A stretch of DNA of 8,765 nucleotides from CAZDOD01 sp964506935 (GTDB taxonomy: Bacteria > Desulfobacterota > Zymogenia > Zymogenales > Zymogenaceae): positions 1-8,765 of the forward strand of contig CAZDOD010000120.1 of NCBI GenBank assembly GCA_964506935.1. The letters run 5' to 3'. Shown here one piece after another: positions 1-5,489 of the stretch (position 1 is the first letter of the stretch; each line of letters starts with the position of its first letter). The notes under the pieces are model-generated. The model saw only the letters and a list, made by a program, of their open reading frames with translations. It searched no databases and was not told the origin of the DNA. Position numbers and translations under genes: made by a program.

Positions 1-546
1 GAAAAGTTCCTCCTGCAGGTGAGAGACCGACCACAGGAGATCTGTAAAGGTCTCGTGCTCCAAAAGGTTCGGATTCTCTAAGAGGCGGAGCATAAAATCT
101 CTTCTATCCGAAAGGAAGTTCTTTAACGATTCCAGATTACAGTCCCTGCTGTCGACATCAGGGACGTACTGGCTCACCACCATATTTACCTTCGCAATAT
201 CTTTCACGGTCCAATCATGTGCATCCAGAATCTTATCCCTTATTTTGTCTATGTTTTTGTCGACGTCCGTGAGCGCCTTCAATAGCTCCATCCCCACCTC
301 ACCGAAAAACGTCCCTATCACCATATTTAACTTCATCATCAATGCACGCTTTTCCCTGACCTCGAGCATTCGATGGATGATAAAGGTCACCAGGAGGACC
401 TCGATAGGCAAAAAGGCTATATCCCCTACCATATATATAAATATGTGATGCGGATCTCTGAAAATCGCGAAGTGGAGAAAGTAAAGGGCCACAGAAAGCA
501 AGACCATAAAAAAGATTAGACTTAAATCGAACCTGTTATTTTTCAT
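1..546 (-). CDS. Uncharacterised two-helix membrane protein, 3' end beyond the window
   Basis: The frame is open from an ATG at 546 down to base 1, giving the first 182 residues with no stop, so the C-terminus lies outside the window. An AGGAT ribosome-binding site about 10 bases upstream supports this start. Two hydrophobic segments are visible, at about residues 8-28 and 36-57. They are separated by a short polar stretch, FRDPHH. The rest (about 60-182) is charged, helical-looking and probably cytoplasmic; it ends in a motif NPNLLEHETFTDLLW near residues 158-172. No catalytic motif, kinase box or transporter signature is visible. From memory it resembles a conserved family of about 220-240 residues without known function, but I cannot confirm that here. 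It reads in the same direction as the amidohydrolase gene, 101 bases downstream of it, and may have its own promoter in that gap. Its role is unknown. Confidence 0.8.
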   Translation of the reverse strand, partial: MKNNRFDLSLIFFMVLLSVALYFLHFAIFRDPHHIFIYMVGDIAFLPIEVLLVTFIIHRMLEVREKRALMMKLNMVIGTFFGEVGMELLKALTDVDKNIDKIRDKILDAHDWTVKDIAKVNMVVSQYVPDVDSRDCNLESLKNFLSDRRDFMLRLLENPNLLEHETFTDLLWSVSHLQEELF

Positions 547-581
547 ATATCTACCATCCTTTTCTTCGTTCCTTTTATATT

Positions 582-587
582 ATTATA
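582..587 (-). promoter_or_regulatory. Candidate -10 element for the left-edge membrane protein gene
   Basis: Read on the minus strand this is a perfect TATAAT, 35 bases upstream of the ATG at 546. It lies in an AT-rich gap with no obvious terminator for the amidohydrolase gene. I see no convincing -35 hexamer at 16-18 bases, so this is a weak prediction. The gene could equally be read through from the upstream pair. Confidence 0.3.
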
Positions 588-647
588 ACCTATATCATTA
601 CAAAATGGAGTTGGCATTTTTACACTAAGACCTTTAAGTCATCGCCG

Positions 648-1547
648 CTAATCTATCACCGACTCCCACCTGTCGAGGATGTGTGGAGCAAACCTCCTTA
701 TGAACTCCTTTGGATTCTCCCACAGTATATCCCTCATCACTTCTTCAGGAAATCCAAATTCATAAAAATCCCTATAGATCTCTTCCAATCCCCCCATCCC
801 AGCCGGGTGGTCGGAACCAAAGATCGTCCTCTTTGGGAAACCCAAGACCAGAGACCTGAATTCCTCCCCATATCTCTCGCCTGATAATCGGGCCTCTTCC
901 GAATCCCCGTGATCCTTGTATAGTTTCAAGGCCCCGAATACGTTTGTGGCATCGATATAGACGTTCGGAAACCTCTCCATTAGAGACCCCGCCTCAAAAA
1001 AACGTGGGAATATGGCATGGGATAAAACAAACGGTAGTTCTGGAAATCTGTTGAGGATCTTCTCAAAGACCTCCGACACCATATCCTTCTGGTAAAAGTC
1101 ATCAAATCCGGTGTGTAGGACCACGGGTCTCGCGTAATCTTCCATCAACTCATATACGACAAACATCCTTTCATCCGCGGGATCGAATCCTTGTACGAAC
1201 GGGTGAAATTTCATCCCCACAAACTTATAATCGTCGACGCATCTTTTTACCACATCCCTTTTGTTTTCGGTATCTATATGGAGCGAGCCGAAAGGGGCGG
1301 CCCTGATAATTCGCTCTCCCAAGGCAAGATTGAAGTCGTTTAGAGAATCGGTCTCGGCGGGTCTCAATGGATACACATAGTTGAAGAAGAACTTTACTCC
1401 GTTTTCTCTAAGTTCCTCGCATATGCCGTCCTCGGTTATCCTCGGATCTACGGGGTGATTGGGAAACGCCTTTTTTATCCAGCGCATCAGGCCCCTCAGC
1501 CTCTCGGGAGGCATTATATGTATGTGGGCATCAATTATACTTTCCAT
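648..1547 (-). CDS. Metal-dependent amidohydrolase (amidohydrolase 2 / ACMSD-like TIM barrel)
   Basis: A complete 299-residue protein with the marks of the amidohydrolase-related TIM-barrel family: DAHIH at residues 6-10 (metal ligands His8 and His10), GMKFHP at 111-116, VVLHTG with His145, LSHAIF with His177, and FGSDHP with Asp246 at the end of the last strand, where the catalytic aspartate normally sits. Members hydrolyse or decarboxylate small cyclic or aromatic acids using one bound divalent metal. The substrate cannot be read from the sequence. No signal peptide is seen, so it is probably cytoplasmic. The ATG at 1547 follows a GGAG/AGGGGA ribosome-binding site that overlaps the stop codon of the upstream cyclophilin-like gene, with only six bases between the genes. 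The two are therefore almost certainly co-transcribed and translationally linked. The family call is firm, the specific function open. Confidence 0.9.
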   Translation of the reverse strand: MESIIDAHIHIMPPERLRGLMRWIKKAFPNHPVDPRITEDGICEELRENGVKFFFNYVYPLRPAETDSLNDFNLALGERIIRAAPFGSLHIDTENKRDVVKRCVDDYKFVGMKFHPFVQGFDPADERMFVVYELMEDYARPVVLHTGFDDFYQKDMVSEVFEKILNRFPELPFVLSHAIFPRFFEAGSLMERFPNVYIDATNVFGALKLYKDHGDSEEARLSGERYGEEFRSLVLGFPKRTIFGSDHPAGMGGLEEIYRDFYEFGFPEEVMRDILWENPKEFIRRFAPHILDRWESVID

Positions 1548-1553
1548 TTTCCC

Positions 1554-1943
1554 CTACTCCCCAACGCTGACCGATATCTCTGATCCACTCTCAACTCTCA
1601 AGAAGATCCTTGCATCCCCGTCGATCTTACCAAAGATATTGACGGGACTTGCGGCCCTGATCTCGTCCCCCCGGCTCGAAGGAGTCTTCCCGAAAAAGAT
1701 GCAGAATGCACTCCCATCGGGCCAGTATCCGAGCTCTCCGACCTCAACCACCTCCCGCGCGTCAGGGGCTCCAGATATTTCCACCGGGATCGAAAAGTAT
1801 ATTTCCTCCCCCCAGCGGTTGACCGTACCTGTTATCGGTAGCCTTGAGTATATGGCTTTTCCGGTGTCGTTTAGGCTAATCTCCGCTTCCGCCCGAACCT
1901 CCTCCGTCCTTATAATAATTCGCTTTTTCTCTGTGTTTACCAT
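1554..1943 (-). CDS. Cyclophilin-like domain protein (TM1367-type family)
   Basis: A 129-residue protein that matches what I recall of the small cyclophilin-like family typified by Thermotoga TM1367. The conserved blocks are LPITGTVNRWGEEIYF near residues 35-50, VGELGYWPDGSAFCIFFGKTP near 68-88 and IRAASPVNIFGKI at 95-107. The family has a cyclophilin-type beta barrel, but the residues of true prolyl isomerases are not obviously kept and no activity is established. The ATG at 1943 is preferred over an in-frame TTG at 1949. A GGGGG run lies six bases before the ATG, whereas it would directly abut the TTG. It is the first gene of a leftward pair with the amidohydrolase, six bases apart, and has a plausible promoter upstream. 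The pairing hints at a shared small-molecule pathway, which is inference only. Confidence 0.82.
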   Translation of the reverse strand: MVNTEKKRIIIRTEEVRAEAEISLNDTGKAIYSRLPITGTVNRWGEEIYFSIPVEISGAPDAREVVEVGELGYWPDGSAFCIFFGKTPSSRGDEIRAASPVNIFGKIDGDARIFLRVESGSEISVSVGE

Positions 1944-1988
1944 ATCCAACCCCCATTAGTCTTTTTCTTCGATTAAGCTTTTTCTCAA

Positions 1989-2037
1989 GACTAAAGTTTA
2001 AATTCAAAAAACCGGTTATGTCAAGAAGGTTTTAGTC
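1989..2037. repeat. Inverted repeat GACTAAA / TTTAGTC around the leftward promoter
   Basis: Seven-base perfect inverted arms at 1989-1995 and 2031-2037 have centres 42 bases apart, about four helical turns. A further partial copy, ATTAGTC, sits at 1955-1961. The placement on either side of a promoter suggests a regulator site, but arms this short can occur by chance in AT-rich DNA. Confidence 0.35.
1995..2024 (-). promoter_or_regulatory. Promoter of the cyclophilin-like / amidohydrolase pair
   Basis: On the minus strand, a perfect TTGACA -35 box (2024-2019) is followed after 18 bases by TAAACT (2000-1995), or after 17 bases by TTAAAC. It lies 50-80 bases upstream of the cyclophilin-like start. 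The spacer contains the 8-base palindrome AACCGGTT (2010-2017). The promoter is bracketed by an inverted repeat, GACTAAA at 1989-1995 and TTTAGTC at 2031-2037, which could be an operator. The -35 box is strong and the -10 box mediocre. Confidence 0.45.
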
Positions 2038-2128
2038 ATCTAGTAATAATATAATGGGTAACTTTCTACCCGCCTCAATTTTTGAGCGATTCGTTTTATA
2101 TTCATTTCAAATTTTCCCATGTTTTCCC

Positions 2129-2157
2129 TTGACAATCTATCCCCCTTTTGTTCTAAT
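2129..2157 (+). promoter_or_regulatory. Strong sigma70-type promoter with no assigned gene
   Basis: A perfect TTGACA (2129-2134), a 17-base spacer and TCTAAT (2152-2157, five of six matches to TATAAT) form one of the best promoter matches in the window. Transcription would begin near 2164 and run toward dnaA, about 600 bases away, with no credible reading frame in between. It could give dnaA a long leader, make a small RNA, or be a chance match. Confidence 0.45.
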
Positions 2158-2387
2158 AACCAGTGCTTTTTCACGCGGGCCGCAACCGATAGTTTAGAAA
2201 TTTCGCAGAGTCGGCTCTTGGTCTTAAAGTCGACTGTATCTTTGAAAATCTTTTTTCAGACCGCCTTAAACACTGATGTTGGGTTGCCGGACATGCTGTT
2301 TACCTCAGAACCACAAAAATCGACTTTGGGCTGATATACATAGTACATGTTTGATAACAGTTTTCGAGATCACTCTTTCACTTCAAG

Positions 2388-2432
2388 GCAATCTTTCTCT
2401 ACTTAACGGTCAACTGCAATCTTTTAACTTAA
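2388..2432 (+). repeat. Short direct repeat GCAATCTTT-(N)-ACTTAA
   Basis: The first copy is GCAATCTTT, CTCT, ACTTAA (2388-2406). The second is GCAATCTTTTAACTTAA (2416-2432). The starts are 28 bases apart and the copies differ by a two-base length change in the middle. It lies within the origin-side non-coding interval, so it could be a protein site, but two copies in AT-rich sequence are not strong evidence. Confidence 0.3.
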
Positions 2433-2619
2433 TCATTAGGCGGACTTCTTGACATTCGGGGGAGCAAAGGGTGCATCGTGATGATCTGTTGTCTGTCGAA
2501 TTAATTGTTTTTCGATTTCCTCTGAATATTATATAAGTACCGTTCTTTGGGTTATGTCATGTAATGCTCCAAGCTTAGAACATCATTACCCTCTTTATAG
2601 TAAAAAGAAAGAGTTGAGT

Positions 2620-2628
2620 TTTTCCACA
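2620..2628 (+). promoter_or_regulatory. DnaA box TTTTCCACA
   Basis: One mismatch from the canonical TTATCCACA and a common functional variant. It forms the left half of an inverted pair with the box at 2643-2651, 14 bases apart, about 140 bases before dnaA. Confidence 0.7.
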
Positions 2629-2642
2629 ACTGTTAGCAATTC

Positions 2643-2651
2643 TGTGGATAA
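2643..2651 (-). promoter_or_regulatory. Perfect DnaA box TTATCCACA
   Basis: It reads TGTGGATAA on the plus strand, an exact match to the consensus on the minus strand. It is the strongest single DnaA site upstream of dnaA and the right half of the inverted pair in the hairpin. Confidence 0.8.
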
Positions 2652-2670
2652 CTCAACTTTTTTTTGTTCT

Positions 2671-2737
2671 AAATCCTTGATTTTTTTACTTTATTCGATT
2701 TTTCCACATCTAGTATGTTGGTAAATCGTTGATTTTT
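2671..2737 (+). repeat. Direct repeats AAATCsTTGATTTTT flanking a DnaA box
   Basis: Copies at 2671-2685 and 2723-2737 agree at 14 of 15 positions, with starts 52 bases apart, about five helical turns. They flank the DnaA box at 2700-2708, which is itself preceded by the related CGATTTTT. The whole tract is very AT-rich. These may be AT-rich origin repeats or sites for an origin or dnaA regulator. Confidence 0.5.
2700..2708 (+). promoter_or_regulatory. DnaA box TTTTCCACA near the dnaA start
   Basis: Same variant as the box at 2620, in a very AT-rich stretch and about 60 bases before the dnaA start codon. It is placed so that bound DnaA could also repress dnaA transcription. It is followed by TCTAGTAT, at best one CTA triplet, so it is a poorer unwinding candidate than the site downstream of dnaA. 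Confidence 0.65.
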
Positions 2738-2769
2738 CTTAAAAAAAATACTTTTGGAGTATGAGTCCA

Positions 2770-4113
2770 ATGGAAACCATATGGGACAGGACGACCAGGA
2801 CTATTAAGGAGAAGGTACCGGATAAAACCTTTGAATTGTGGTTCAAATCCATCAGATTCAAAGAAATAAGGGACAACCGGATACACCTCGAGGTGCCTAA
2901 TAAATTCTTCAAAGAATGGATAAGTGAAAACTATCTGTCCCTCATTACAGACACATTGAACCAGGCGGGGAAGAAGGACTACGATGTAGAATTCATTGTG
3001 GTCGAAAACGATTTAAAAGAGGATCCCGTTGTCAAAGGAGAAAGGGAAGATATCAGGAGGGGTGATGATTTTGCATTTCGCCAGAGGCTGAAAACCGAAT
3101 ACACCATAAGCAACTTCGTCAGGGGACCATCCAACGAATTCGCAAAGGCGGCGTGCGAGAAGGTTGCTGAGAATCCATCAAGGGAATATAATCCACTGTT
3201 CATATATGGGGGCGTGGGACTCGGGAAGACGCATCTACTGAACGCCGTAGGAAACGGGATCCTAGACAGATACCCCGACTCCAAGGTATATTACATAACA
3301 TCCGAGGAATTTGTAAATGAACTGGTCAGGTCGATAAGATACGAGAAGATGGATGAGTTCCAGAAGAAGTTCAGGAGCATGGATGTGCTGCTGGTGGATG
3401 ACATCCAGTTTTTCGCTGGCAAAAAACAGACACAGGAGGAATTCTTCCACACATTCAACGCACTATATGAAAATCAGAAACAGATAGTCTTGACCAGCGA
3501 TAAGATTACAAAAGAGATCGCCGGCCTCGAAGAGAGGCTGAGATCGCGATTCGAATGGGGGCTCGTTGCCGACATAGACTACCCCGACATGGAACACATG
3601 GTTGCAATCTTAAAGACGAAGGCGAACAACTTGCACTCGATAGAGCTTCCCGATGACGTCGCCTTTTTTATCGCCTCCATCGTTAACTCCAAACCCAATA
3701 TCCGTGAGCTCGAGGGTCTCCTGACAAGGCTCATCGTAAAGGGATCTCTCGACGGAAAGGAGCTTACTATTGACTTTGCAAGATCCGCATTGAACAATTT
3801 TATATTAAACAAAGATCACCCCGAGAGCATAGAAAACATACAAAAAGCTGTCTCAAGATACTTTAAGATCAGGCTCTCGGACCTCAAATCGCAAAGGCGC
3901 CTCAAAGTTATAACGGAACCGAGGCAGATTGCAATGTACTTATGTAAAAAAATAAACAAGGCATCATATCCCGAAATCGGGAAAAAATTCGGTGGGAAGG
4001 ATCACTCCACAGTCATCCACGCCGTCAAGAAAATAGACAAAAAAATAGAGGAAGATAAAGAATTTAGAAACATCATCTTCGCCATAGAAAACCAGATAAA
4101 GCTCAGAGGGTGA
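2770..4113 (+). CDS. dnaA: Chromosomal replication initiator protein DnaA
   Basis: DnaA binds its boxes as an ATP complex, opens the origin and loads the replicative helicase. The 447-residue frame has all domains: an N-terminal domain (about 1-75) with the usual IWDR...FELWF pattern, a short linker (about 80-105), an AAA+ core and a C-terminal DNA-binding domain. Walker A GGVGLGKTH is at 147-155, Walker B LLVDDIQF at 207-214, sensor I LTSD at 241-244, box VII RLRSRFEWGL near 256-265 and sensor II RELEGLLTRL near 312-321. The DnaA-box-reading signature FGGKDHSTVIHAVKKI is at 407-422. The start is uncertain. GGAG at 2756-2759 is one base from the ATG at 2761 (450 residues) but ten bases from the ATG at 2770, so 2770 is preferred; METIW also fits the family N-terminus better. 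DnaA boxes on both sides suggest autoregulation. Confidence 0.97.
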   Translation: METIWDRTTRTIKEKVPDKTFELWFKSIRFKEIRDNRIHLEVPNKFFKEWISENYLSLITDTLNQAGKKDYDVEFIVVENDLKEDPVVKGEREDIRRGDDFAFRQRLKTEYTISNFVRGPSNEFAKAACEKVAENPSREYNPLFIYGGVGLGKTHLLNAVGNGILDRYPDSKVYYITSEEFVNELVRSIRYEKMDEFQKKFRSMDVLLVDDIQFFAGKKQTQEEFFHTFNALYENQKQIVLTSDKITKEIAGLEERLRSRFEWGLVADIDYPDMEHMVAILKTKANNLHSIELPDDVAFFIASIVNSKPNIRELEGLLTRLIVKGSLDGKELTIDFARSALNNFILNKDHPESIENIQKAVSRYFKIRLSDLKSQRRLKVITEPRQIAMYLCKKINKASYPEIGKKFGGKDHSTVIHAVKKIDKKIEEDKEFRNIIFAIENQIKLRG

Positions 4114-4142
4114 AAAACATATGGATATCTCTGTATATAAAT

Positions 4143-4151
4143 TGTGGATAT
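4143..4151 (-). promoter_or_regulatory. DnaA box ATATCCACA
   Basis: Plus strand TGTGGATAT, one mismatch from consensus at the first position. A weaker relative, TATGGATAT, lies 23 bases upstream at 4120-4128. Both continue into CT, so GGATATCT is a small direct repeat. It faces the box at 4262-4270 across an AT-rich stretch. Confidence 0.6.
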
Positions 4152-4261
4152 CTTACCCCTACCAGTAAAACGTCGTCTACCAAGGAATTTTTAACATATT
4201 TTCCCCAATATTTTTATTTCAAAAAAACTTTATTTGTTATATACTTACATCGTATTTCTAG

Positions 4262-4270
4262 TTTTCCACA
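4262..4270 (+). promoter_or_regulatory. DnaA box TTTTCCACA anchoring the DnaA-trios
   Basis: A common DnaA-box variant, directly followed by GGCA and then CTACTACTATTA. The orientation and close spacing are those described for the basal unwinding system, where box-bound DnaA extends as a filament onto the single strand carrying 3'-GAT-5' triplets. Confidence 0.7.
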
Positions 4271-4274
4271 GGCA

Positions 4275-4286
4275 CTACTACTATTA
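4275..4286 (+). promoter_or_regulatory. DnaA-trio repeats (CTA x3, TTA)
   Basis: Three perfect CTA triplets at 4275-4283 and one degenerate TTA, starting four bases after a DnaA box. The opposite strand therefore reads 3'-GAT-5' three times. A run of T and A follows (4287-4325), suited to strand opening. The match to the known B. subtilis arrangement is close; function here is inferred. Confidence 0.6.
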
Positions 4287-4338
4287 TTTTTTGTTTTATT
4301 TAAAAAATTTAGATACATAATATACCTAGGAGTTAATC

Positions 4339-5460
4339 ATGGAATTTAAAATAGAAAGAGGGGAAATACTAAAGGGACTATCAGGAACTCAGAGTATTGT
4401 TGAGAAGAAAAATACTATACAGATACTTTCTAATGTCCTTATTAAATTAGATGGTAATGATCTTACGATTGAGGCTACTGATCTCGAAGTTGGATTGAGA
4501 GGAAGATATGTTTCTGAAGGGATAGTCGAAGGTGGAGTAACCGTAGATGCCAAGATGTTGTATGAGATCGTGAGACAGATTCCAGAAGGATCGAAGATAC
4601 ACTTTAAGAAGAAAGAGAACAACTGGTTGGAAATCACGGCTGGAAGGTCGGTTTTTAATCTTGTTGGTCTCTCTGCGGAAGATTTTCCTGAGGTACCAAT
4701 CTACGATGGTGAAGATCAATGGACAATGGATTCCGAAACGCTCGAAGGGATGATAGATAAAACAATATTTGCTGTATCTCAGGAAGATGTCAGGTACAAT
4801 CTTTCGGGTGTTTTTATGGAGATGATAGATGAGGGTCAAAAGAAAAAGATAAGAATGGTGGCAACAGACGGCCACAGGCTTTCACTGGTAGATTCGGACC
4901 TGGATATAGATCTCCCCCTGCCATTAAAAGAAGGAATTATTGCACCGAGAAAAGGGCTGGTTGAGCTGAGAAAGATGCTCGATGAGGGTTCCGATACGGT
5001 TGGTATGAGGTTTGAGGAAAATAATCTTATGGTAAGGAAGGGCAATGTTAATCTGGTTATGCGTCTCGTGGACGGGCGCTTCCCGGATTATAATCAGGTG
5101 ATACCAAGATCAAATGATAAATCAATAAAGTTTGTGAGAGAGGATTTCATAAGGACACTCAGGCGTGTGTCGGTCCTTTCCTATGAGCGTGTTAGGATGG
5201 TAAAATTTCACATTACGCCGGGCATGACCGAAATAGCATCGGAGAGCCCTGACGTGGGAACGGCCAAGGAAGAGGTTCCGGTAGAGTATGGTGGACCCAC
5301 GATAGATATTGGATTTAATGCGAACTATCTGCTCGATATCCTTACCGTGATGGATGATGACGAGGTAGTATTTAATCTCCTTGATGAATCTAGTCCGGGA
5401 GAAATAAGGCCTATTGATGAAAAGGACTACTTCTTTATCATTATGCCTATGAAAATTTAA
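4339..5460 (+). CDS. dnaN: DNA polymerase III beta subunit (sliding clamp)
   Basis: The clamp forms a ring around DNA and holds polymerase III and repair proteins to the template. At 373 residues it is close to the usual 366-380 and complete in its three repeats. Family marks are RYNLSGV at 152-158, VATDGHRLS at 174-182, GRFPDY at 246-251 followed by VIP, FNANYLLD at 326-333 and the C-terminal MPMKI, which lines the partner-binding groove. The start is well supported by TAGGAG at 4327-4332, six bases before the ATG. It follows dnaA by 225 bases across the probable unwinding site. The first 60 codons are unusually AT-rich at third positions (12 of 60 end in G or C, against 13 of 20 in early dnaA), while later codons return to about half. 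No recF follows; gyrB is next. Confidence 0.97.
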   Translation: MEFKIERGEILKGLSGTQSIVEKKNTIQILSNVLIKLDGNDLTIEATDLEVGLRGRYVSEGIVEGGVTVDAKMLYEIVRQIPEGSKIHFKKKENNWLEITAGRSVFNLVGLSAEDFPEVPIYDGEDQWTMDSETLEGMIDKTIFAVSQEDVRYNLSGVFMEMIDEGQKKKIRMVATDGHRLSLVDSDLDIDLPLPLKEGIIAPRKGLVELRKMLDEGSDTVGMRFEENNLMVRKGNVNLVMRLVDGRFPDYNQVIPRSNDKSIKFVREDFIRTLRRVSVLSYERVRMVKFHITPGMTEIASESPDVGTAKEEVPVEYGGPTIDIGFNANYLLDILTVMDDDEVVFNLLDESSPGEIRPIDEKDYFFIIMPMKI

Positions 5461-5480
5461 TGGAATTATATTTTTTTTCA

Positions 5481-5489
5481 TGTTATAAT
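5481..5489 (+). promoter_or_regulatory. Extended -10 promoter for gyrB
   Basis: TGTTATAAT is a perfect TATAAT preceded by the TGn extension, in the 78-base gap after dnaN. The start point would be near 5496, leaving a leader of about 40 bases. No good -35 hexamer is visible, as is common for extended -10 promoters. Gyrase genes often have supercoiling-sensitive promoters of their own, but that is not shown here. Confidence 0.5.

Larger units (their letters stand above)
1950..2600. other. Non-coding interval upstream of dnaA, distal part
   Basis: About 650 bases without a credible gene. The only rightward reading frame of any size (2119-2334, 71 codons) lacks a ribosome-binding site and family motifs, and I do not call it. 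What can be seen: the leftward promoter at 1995-2024, two small hairpins (GGGTA/TACCC at 2056-2071 and CTCAA/TTGAG just after), a good rightward promoter at 2129-2157, the palindrome AGTCGACT at 2228-2235, a near-duplicate GCAATCTTT...ACTTAA at 2388-2432, and an AT-rich TATTATATAAG stretch at 2527-2537 that could hold a dnaA promoter. I find no tRNA, rRNA or familiar small RNA. No strong DnaA box lies here; these are all nearer dnaA. Confidence 0.55.
2605..2665. repeat. Large hairpin built from two inverted DnaA boxes and ending in T8
   Basis: The left arm (2605-2628) pairs with the right arm (2643-2665) around a 14-base loop. From the inside, TCCACA pairs with TGTGGA, then there is a small internal bulge. 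GTTGAGTT then pairs with AACTCAAC, and an A-rich tract pairs with the T run. The right arm runs into eight T (2658-2665), so on the plus strand it looks like an intrinsic terminator. On the minus strand the hairpin is followed by CTCTTTCTTTTT, a poorer but similar tail. The inner arms are DnaA boxes, so the same bases could serve both DnaA binding and transcription insulation of dnaA. Confidence 0.7.
4114..4338. other. dnaA-dnaN intergenic region, probable oriC unwinding region
   Basis: 225 bases that are strongly AT-rich, with no gene. They hold a weak box-like match (4120-4128), a near-perfect DnaA box on the minus strand (4143-4151), an AT-rich middle (about 4185-4260), a plus-strand DnaA box (4262-4270), GGCA, CTA triplets (4275-4283) and a final AT-rich tract (4284-4325) up to the dnaN ribosome-binding site. 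With the boxes upstream of dnaA this gives a bipartite origin around dnaA, as known for Bacillus subtilis. The origin call is inference from motif order; no replication data are available. Confidence 0.7.

Noticed and set aside
1459..1959. 166-codon frame opposite the amidohydrolase and cyclophilin-like genes
   Set aside because: It lies antisense to two well-supported genes and has a low-complexity, serine- and isoleucine-rich translation with no motif.
2056..2086. Two small hairpins (GGGTA/TACCC and CTCAA/TTGAG) as a terminator
   Set aside because: Stems of five pairs without a following T run, and no upstream rightward gene that would need a terminator.
2119..2334. 71-codon rightward reading frame in the non-coding interval
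   Set aside because: No ribosome-binding site, a start inside the predicted promoter, no family motif and a composition unlike its neighbours.
2449..2477. Second TTGACA (2449-2454) as a dnaA promoter
   Set aside because: No acceptable -10 box lies at 16-18 bases; the best hexamer there is TGCATC.
4291..4321. Possible dnaN promoter TTGTTT-19-CATAAT
   Set aside because: The start point would fall at about 4328, inside the dnaN ribosome-binding site, and the spacer is long. dnaN is more likely read from dnaA or from an unrecognised promoter.
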